64,000 nucleotides of DNA from Herbidospora galbida (lineage in GTDB: Bacteria; Actinomycetota; Actinomycetes; Streptosporangiales; Streptosporangiaceae): NCBI RefSeq assembly GCF_005233835.1, contig NZ_SZQA01000001.1, positions 372,001 to 436,000 of the forward strand, given 5' to 3'. Every line of letters starts with the position of its first letter. The stretch's first letter is position 1. Positions 59,269-64,000 of the stretch are shown piece by piece. The position numbers and the translations under genes are program-made. The notes under the pieces are model-generated. The model was given only the letters and a program-made list of their open reading frames with translations. It was not told the origin of the DNA and did not search any database.

Positions 59269-60060
59269 TCAGAAGGCGCTGCGGACGGTTCCGCCGTCGA
59301 CGCGCAGGGTCGCGCCGCTGACGTAGTCGGCGTACGCGCCGCACAGGTAGGCGACGGCCCCGGCGATCTCGTGCGGGCGGCCGAAGCGGTCGGCGTCGTT
59401 GGGCACCCACTCCCCGGACGCCGCCCGTTCGAGGTCGGCCCACTCCCCCGACCAGCCGCGCGCGGGGGCGATCCGGGTGACGAGTTCCCGCACGTGGTCG
59501 ACGAGTATGGCCCCCGGCGACACGACGTTGGAGGTCACACCGGTGCCCTTGAGCTCGCGGGCCAGCGAGGTGGCCAGGTTGTGGCGGGCGGCGAGGGTCG
59601 CGTTGTAGTGGGGCGCGTCGGCCATCGGCTGGGAGGCCAGCCCGCCGCCGATCTGGATCACCCGCCCCCAACCTCGTGCCCGCATGCCGGGCACGAGGCG
59701 GCGGATCATGCGCGCCGCGGCGATGACGTTGACGTTGTAGATGTCGGCCCAGTCGCCGGAGGTCAGGTCGTCCCATCCCATGTGGTCGTAGACGCCGGCG
59801 TTGTTGACGAGAATGTCGACCGGCCCGGCGAGCGCGGCGACGGCGTCGGCGCCCTCATCCGTACCGAGATCACCGACGGCGGCCGTGGCGGCGCCTCCGT
59901 CGCCGCGGATCGTCTCGGCGACCGCCTCGGCCCTGGCGGCGTTCCGCCCGTGGACGACGACGTCGGCCCCTTCGGCCGCGAGCAGCCGGGCGATGGCCTC
60001 GCCCAGGCCCGAGCTCGATCCGGTGACGAGGGCCCGGCGGCCCTTCAGGTGCAAATCCAT
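59269..60060 (-). CDS. SDR-family oxidoreductase
   Basis: The 263-residue classical SDR has TGSSSGLG, HGRNA after the second strand (Arg, suggesting NADP), NNAG, GGGLAS and YNATLAARH. The usual YxxxK is YNATL, so the Lys is replaced by Leu; activity may be altered or unusual. It follows the TetR gene by 28 bases and is probably controlled by it. Confidence 0.87.
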   Translation of the reverse strand: MDLHLKGRRALVTGSSSGLGEAIARLLAAEGADVVVHGRNAARAEAVAETIRGDGGAATAAVGDLGTDEGADAVAALAGPVDILVNNAGVYDHMGWDDLTSGDWADIYNVNVIAAARMIRRLVPGMRARGWGRVIQIGGGLASQPMADAPHYNATLAARHNLATSLARELKGTGVTSNVVSPGAILVDHVRELVTRIAPARGWSGEWADLERAASGEWVPNDADRFGRPHEIAGAVAYLCGAYADYVSGATLRVDGGTVRSAF

Positions 60061-60087
60061 GGTTCTCTCTCCTCGAATCTCCTGGTC

Positions 60088-60672
60088 TCAGCGAGGACGT
60101 CCGGATAATCCGTTGAGCCAGTCGGGCACCAGCCCGACGAGGAGGTCGAGCAGGTCGTCGCGCGAGCAGTCGATCTCCCCCAGGAGCCACGCGACCACCG
60201 CCGCCGCCAGCCCCGATCCGACCATCACGGCCGCGGTGGCCCGCTCGGCGAGCCCCCGCTCGGGAGCGGCGACCTCGAGGTAGCCGGTCAGGTTGGCCCG
60301 GATCCGCTCCCCGAAGAGCACCCGGGCGTCCCCTCCGGCGGTCGAGGTGAAGACCGCGACCAGATCGGCCCGCTGGCCTTCGACCTGGTCGAGAATGCGC
60401 CCCACCACGACCCGGGAGGCCTCGACCCCGTCGGCCTCGCCGCTGGCGCGGGCCCGCAGGTCGTCGACGGAGATCTCGATGAGGGCCTGCTCCAGTACGT
60501 AGAGAGCGAGCTCGCTGGTGGAGTCGAAATGGGCGTAGAAGGACGACCGGTTGAGCCCGGCCCGCTCGACGATCGCGCTGACCGAGACCGGCGCCTCCCC
60601 GGCGACGGCGGTGAACGCCTCCGCGAGCCTGTTCCTGGTGCGAACGGCACGCGGGTCGGTACTTCGGGTCAT
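60088..60672 (-). CDS. TetR-family regulator
   Basis: The 194-residue protein has an N-terminal TetR HTH (RTRNRLAEAFTAVAGEAPVS, IVERAGLNRSSFYAHFDS) and a ligand-binding C-terminal half. ATG at 60672 is used; an ATG at 60699 would overlap the operator. A 22-bp palindrome at 60689-60710 is its likely binding site. It is divergent from the CPCC gene and cotranscribed with the SDR gene. Confidence 0.87.
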   Translation of the reverse strand: MTRSTDPRAVRTRNRLAEAFTAVAGEAPVSVSAIVERAGLNRSSFYAHFDSTSELALYVLEQALIEISVDDLRARASGEADGVEASRVVVGRILDQVEGQRADLVAVFTSTAGGDARVLFGERIRANLTGYLEVAAPERGLAERATAAVMVGSGLAAAVVAWLLGEIDCSRDDLLDLLVGLVPDWLNGLSGRPR

Positions 60673-60688
60673 ACCTCGACGATACCAC

Positions 60689-60710
60689 TTCTCCAACACT
60701 TGTCGGAGAA
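60689..60710. promoter_or_regulatory. TetR operator
   Basis: TTCTCCAACA and TGTCGGAGAA, separated by CT, form a 22-bp palindrome with one mismatch in ten. It lies between the TetR and CPCC gene starts, 17 bases from the TetR ATG, so it can control both. Confidence 0.65.
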
Positions 60711-60731
60711 CTATCCGGCCATAATGATCAC

Positions 60732-61133
60732 ATGGATGGCCGGAAGGCGCTGTATCCCTGCAGCTGCTGCGGATACCGCACGTTGAAAGACGGGCCGGGC
60801 AGCTATCTGATCTGCCCTATCTGCTTCTGGGAGGACGACCCCTTGCAGCTCAGGTGGCCGTTGATGGACGACGGCGCCAACGGCGTGTCCTTGGTGCAGG
60901 CCCAGCGGAACTTCATCCGCTTCGCGGCCGGCGAAGAGAGATTCCTTCCCCGTGTCCGGCCTCCCTCGGAAGCGGAGACCGTCCCCGACGGCTGGCGGAT
61001 CATCGACCTGACGGTCGACCGGTTCGAGCCCACAGACGAACAGCTGCACCCGTGGCCGGACGACAGCAAGGCCTTGTACTGGTGGTCACCCGGCTTCTGG
61101 CACCCCTGCGCCGATGACCGCGGCCTTGCGTAG
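60732..61133 (+). CDS. CPCC-family cysteine-rich protein
   Basis: The 133-residue protein opens with YPCSCCGYRTL and CPICFWEDD, the CPCC domain (PF14206) cysteine pattern, probably one zinc site, followed by the conserved SLVQAQRNFIRFAA region. Function is unknown; family members occur beside toxin or immunity genes in other genomes. Its 3' end overlaps the sigma-factor gene on the other strand by 48 bases. Confidence 0.8.
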   Translation: MDGRKALYPCSCCGYRTLKDGPGSYLICPICFWEDDPLQLRWPLMDDGANGVSLVQAQRNFIRFAAGEERFLPRVRPPSEAETVPDGWRIIDLTVDRFEPTDEQLHPWPDDSKALYWWSPGFWHPCADDRGLA

Positions 61134-62315
61134 CAGCACCGCGGCTTCGCGTTCGTTGGCGCACAGCCGGGCGGCCGTCTCCAGTTCTGCGCGGGCTTCC
61201 GGCAGGCGGCCGAGGCGGGCCAGGAGTTCGCCGCGTACGGTCGGCACCAGGTGCGAGCCGGGGAGCCGGTCGCCGGCGATCAGGGCGTCCACGATGGTCA
61301 GGGCCTCGGCCGGGCCGGTGGCCATGGCCACCGCGACGGCGCGGTTGAGGTCGACGAGCGGCGAGGGTGCGACCCGGCCGAGCGCCTCGTAGAGCAGGAC
61401 GATCCGGGTCCAGTCGGTCGACTCGACCGAGGGGGCCGAGGTGTGGACGGCGGCGATCGCGGCCTGGAGGGCGTAGGGGCCGAGGCCCCTCTTCGACGCC
61501 CTGGCCAGTGCGGCCAGGCCTCGGTGGATCGCCGCCGCGTCCCACAGGCGGCGGTTCTGGTCTTCCAGCAGGATCGGGGTGCCGTCGGGGGCGGTCCGGG
61601 CCGGGAAGCGGGCGGACGTCAGTTCGCACAGGGCCAGCAGGCCGTGGACCTCCGGCTCGTCGGGTTGCAGCTCGGCCAGGATCCGGGTCAGCCGGATCGC
61701 CTCGTACGCGAGGTCGGGGCGCAGCAGCCGGTCGCCCGACGTGGCCGTCGACCCCTCGGTGAAGATCACATAGAGGACGCTGAGCACGCCCGCCAGCCGT
61801 TCCCCGCGCTCGCCGGAAGGTGGCAGCTCGAACGGCACCCCGGCCGCCGCGATCGTCTTCTTGGCCCGGGTGATGCGGGCCTGCACGGTCGGCACCGGCG
61901 CCAGGAACGCGCGGGCGATCTCCTCGCTGGACAGGCCGCCGACGACGCGCAGCGTCAGCGCCACCCGGGCCTCGCGCGAGAGCACCGGGTGGCAGCTGAC
62001 GAACATCAGCGCCAGGACGTCGTCGCCGAACCCGTCGGGGTCGAACTCCGGCTCGACCGGGACGTCGGCCGCCAGCAGGGCGTACTTGTCGTGGAGGACC
62101 GTCCGGCGGCGGATCGCGTCGATCGCCCGCCGCCGGGCCGTGGCCGTCAGCCAGCCGGCCGGGTTGGCCGGCGAGGCGCGCGGCCACGACGTCAGCGCCT
62201 CGGCCACCGCCTCCTGGGCGGCGTCCTCGGCCAGCCCGAAATCGCCGGTGAACCGGGTCAGCGCGGCGACGATCCGGGCCGACTCCGTCCGCCAGACGGC
62301 CTCGACGTCGGTCAT
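61086..62315 (-). CDS. ECF42-like RNA polymerase sigma factor with C-terminal TPR-like extension
   Basis: The 409-residue protein has sigma2 (ARIVAALTRFTGDFGLAEDA, NPAGWLTATARRRAIDAIRR) and sigma4 (ALTLRVVGGLSSEEIARAFL, PTVQARITRAKKTI) and then about 200 residues of helical repeats (DUF6596/TPR-like). This length and neighbourhood match group ECF42, known to be genetically linked to DGPF (YciI-type) proteins and to lack a classical anti-sigma factor. ATG at 62315 overlaps the DGPF stop (ATGA). Confidence 0.9.
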   Translation of the reverse strand: MTDVEAVWRTESARIVAALTRFTGDFGLAEDAAQEAVAEALTSWPRASPANPAGWLTATARRRAIDAIRRRTVLHDKYALLAADVPVEPEFDPDGFGDDVLALMFVSCHPVLSREARVALTLRVVGGLSSEEIARAFLAPVPTVQARITRAKKTIAAAGVPFELPPSGERGERLAGVLSVLYVIFTEGSTATSGDRLLRPDLAYEAIRLTRILAELQPDEPEVHGLLALCELTSARFPARTAPDGTPILLEDQNRRLWDAAAIHRGLAALARASKRGLGPYALQAAIAAVHTSAPSVESTDWTRIVLLYEALGRVAPSPLVDLNRAVAVAMATGPAEALTIVDALIAGDRLPGSHLVPTVRGELLARLGRLPEARAELETAARLCANEREAAVLLRKAAVIGAGVPEAG

Positions 62316-62689
62316 CAGGCGCGGCTGTCCTGCGGGACCTCGTCGGCCTCGGCCACCCGCCGGACCTCGATCTTCGAGCCGCGGACCGCCGGGACCCGGG
62401 TGGCCCACTCGACCGCCTCCCGCTGGGTGGCGACGTCGAGCAGGAAGTAGCCGCCGAACAGTTCCCTGGTCTCGCCGTACGGCCCGTCGGTGACGACCGG
62501 GGTCTCGCCGCCGAAGTCGACGACGACGCCCCGCGCCGGATCGTCCAGGCCCTCGGCGGCGAGGAGGACCCCGGCCTTCATCATGTCCTCGATGAACCGG
62601 CCGGTCGCGGCCATCGCCTCGTCGATCGAGGCCATCATGGCCGCGTTGGTCTCGTCGGTGCCCCGCATGATCAGCATGTACCTCGGCAT
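62315..62689 (-). CDS. DGPF/YciI-type protein coupled to the sigma factor
   Basis: The 124-residue protein has the YCII-related ferredoxin-like fold (MPRYMLIMRGTDETN, AEGLDDPARGVVVDFGGE) and TDGPYGET, a variant of the DGPF motif. In ECF42 loci these proteins are sigma-factor partners or targets, not established enzymes. It is translationally coupled to the sigma gene. ATG at 62689 starts the domain. Confidence 0.88.
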   Translation of the reverse strand: MPRYMLIMRGTDETNAAMMASIDEAMAATGRFIEDMMKAGVLLAAEGLDDPARGVVVDFGGETPVVTDGPYGETRELFGGYFLLDVATQREAVEWATRVPAVRGSKIEVRRVAEADEVPQDSRA

Positions 62690-62778
62690 CGCGCTCTCCT
62701 CATCCGGCGGGGCCGCCTCCCGGCCCTCGCACCCACTTGTCGAACGGGCGGGTCGCGGATCGACATCAAGCTTCGACA

Positions 62779-63114
62779 TCACACAGGGCCGCCGCCGATC
62801 CCGATCTCGTTGCCGTCCGGGTCGTGGTAGATCGCCTTGCGGACGCCGTTCTCGTAGGTCTCCCGCTCGACGGGTTCGACGCCGCGCGCGGAGATCGCCG
62901 CCACCCGGTCGTCGTAGTCGTCGACGAAGAGGGTCTGCAGGGCGTGGCCCGCGCGCTCGGGGAGGTGCTCGATGTAGAGGTAGCGGTGCTCGGCCAGCTC
63001 CCACACGGCCTCGACGTCGTTGGGGAAGAACGCCGGGGGCGTGCCGAGGAGACGTTCGTACCACTCCAGAGCGCGCCGGTAGTCGGTGACGGGAATGCCC
63101 GCGAACAGGTCCAT
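62779..63114 (-). CDS. VOC-superfamily (glyoxalase-like) protein
   Basis: The 111-residue protein has one VOC module (IPVTDYRRALEWYERLLGTP, HDPDGNEIGIGGG). Candidate metal positions are incomplete, so it may be a binding protein and not a dioxygenase. A GTG three codons upstream (63123) is possible. It lies 89 bases before the DGPF gene and may be in the same transcript. Confidence 0.82.
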   Translation of the reverse strand: MDLFAGIPVTDYRRALEWYERLLGTPPAFFPNDVEAVWELAEHRYLYIEHLPERAGHALQTLFVDDYDDRVAAISARGVEPVERETYENGVRKAIYHDPDGNEIGIGGGPV

Positions 63115-63143
63115 GCGGCCCACTCTAGGGATCGCGGCCGCGA

Positions 63144-64000
63144 TCATTCGGCCGGACAGACGGTGCCCGGAGGGGGCAGTCTCAGGTCGGTCAGGTAGGT
63201 GGTCGCGTACCGGATCGGGCACTTCTTCCCCCACAGGTACAGCGCGTGCCCGGGGCCGTCGTAGCCGACCGTCACCGATCCGGGGACCTTCCTGATCAGG
63301 CTCTCCGTCCACACGTAGTCGCCCCACATGCTGCCCGCGCCCAGGAGCGGCGGCAGCTCGCGCGTGGGCAGGGGACGCGGCGGGTTGGCGACGCGCAGCG
63401 GCCAGCCGGTGCAGCCCAGGGCGTCGAACGCCGCTCCCCCGAAGTTCGGCGACGCCTGCCGCGCCTGACGGCGGAACTCCTCCAGCTGCGCGTAGCCGGT
63501 GTAGCCACGCCCGTCTCCGCAGGTCATCGCCAGAGCTCCGGGGGTGGCCCAGGCGCGGGCGTTGCCGAGGGCGGCGTCGGCGAAGCCGGATCCGTCGCCC
63601 CGCACGGCCTTGGCGATCGCGTCGGCGAAGGCCGACCACCGCGCGTTCCCGGGGCCGGGGTCGGCCGTGAAGCCGAAGCTGCGCAGGTGCCATCCGGTCA
63701 GCTCGCCCTCGCCGAAGTGGGGGGAGGTCACCCGGATCGGCGTACGGTCGGCGCCTTCGGTGAGTTCGCGCCAGACCGCCTTCACGTCCTGTCCGTGCAG
63801 CGCGCAGGCGGGGGTGGCCGCGCACCAGGCGGCGAACCTGGTGAGGGTCTCCTCCATGACGGGCAGAGTGCGGAGCGTCTGGGTGAGCCAGCCGTCGACG
63901 TGGTTGGCCGTCCCGTCCAAATACATCGCCCGGATCCGCCGCGGGAACAGCCGGGCGTACGCGACGGCGGGCGCCCCTCCGTAGGAGTTGGCCATGAAAC
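63144..64000 (-). CDS. TAP-type alpha/beta hydrolase, N-terminus beyond the window
   Basis: The visible 285 residues begin at the nucleophile elbow NSYGG and show the lid (FAAWCAATPACALHG), TAP-like C-terminal domain with cysteine pairs (CTGWPLRV) and the late His in YDGPGHALYLWGKKC. The frame is still open at base 64000, so the signal peptide and first hydrolase strands are missing; an ATG at 63995 is inside the elbow and cannot be the start. The family comprises secreted tripeptidyl aminopeptidases and related proteinases/esterases. Confidence 0.85.
   Translation of the reverse strand, partial: FMANSYGGAPAVAYARLFPRRIRAMYLDGTANHVDGWLTQTLRTLPVMEETLTRFAAWCAATPACALHGQDVKAVWRELTEGADRTPIRVTSPHFGEGELTGWHLRSFGFTADPGPGNARWSAFADAIAKAVRGDGSGFADAALGNARAWATPGALAMTCGDGRGYTGYAQLEEFRRQARQASPNFGGAAFDALGCTGWPLRVANPPRPLPTRELPPLLGAGSMWGDYVWTESLIRKVPGSVTVGYDGPGHALYLWGKKCPIRYATTYLTDLRLPPPGTVCPAE

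Noticed and set aside
63993-63995. ATG at 63995 as start of the right-edge hydrolase
   Set aside because: It lies in the nucleophile elbow; the domain must start outside the window.

Overview
The window is very GC-rich, uses GTG and TTG starts freely, and packs genes with 4-base start/stop overlaps. Together with the F420-type LLM oxidoreductases, SARP/BTAD regulator, DUF574 methyltransferase and CBM2-bearing secreted hydrolases, this points to a filamentous actinomycete. The Streptosporangiales are my best guess; that is an inference without database support. I see no rRNA, tRNA or CRISPR array.

Layout, left to right. Bases 1-2331 hold a cut-off gene, a probable beta-propeller lipoprotein and an exported protein. 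Bases 2434-15585 are a leftward nine-gene operon: solute-binding lipoprotein, two permeases, a fused two-ATPase subunit (Dpp/Opp type), HyuA, two tandem HyuB paralogues, an amidohydrolase and an NTF2-like protein. An XRE-cupin regulator converges on its end. Bases 15742-25833 are a second leftward Dpp/Opp operon that ends in a three-domain DUF885 peptidase-SnoaL-RidA fusion and an LLM oxidoreductase. A TnpB element sits between its permease and ATPase genes. A second XRE-cupin regulator diverges from it behind a clear inverted-repeat operator, followed by a TIGR04076 protein and another LLM oxidoreductase.

Bases 27983-39848 hold an Lrp/AsnC regulator divergent from a twelve-gene, translationally coupled operon. 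The operon encodes every step from tryptophan through kynurenine, 3-hydroxyanthranilate and 2-aminomuconate to pyruvate and acetyl-CoA. Its first enzyme, a tryptophan 2,3-dioxygenase homologue, has Ser where classical TDO has the distal histidine.

Bases 39911-58184 are dominated by secreted plant-polymer enzymes: a beta-helix protein resembling GH141, then GH30_8 glucuronoxylanase, GH10 xylanase, GH62 arabinofuranosidase and a CE1-like esterase. The last four carry CBM2 modules on Pro-Thr/Ser linkers. A LacI regulator lies among them. Two DNA motifs recur at these promoters: a LacI-type TGTTNNCGNNAACA operator just downstream, and a GTGAAAWTTTCAC palindrome upstream. A DUF998 protein, a SARP-like regulator, a lipase, SDRs, a collapsed SDR remnant and a MarR regulator with two tandem operators are interspersed.

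Bases 58411-64000 carry a DUF574 methyltransferase, an SDR, a TetR regulator with its operator, a CPCC protein, an ECF42-like sigma factor coupled to a DGPF/YciI protein, a VOC protein and a TAP-type hydrolase cut by the right edge.
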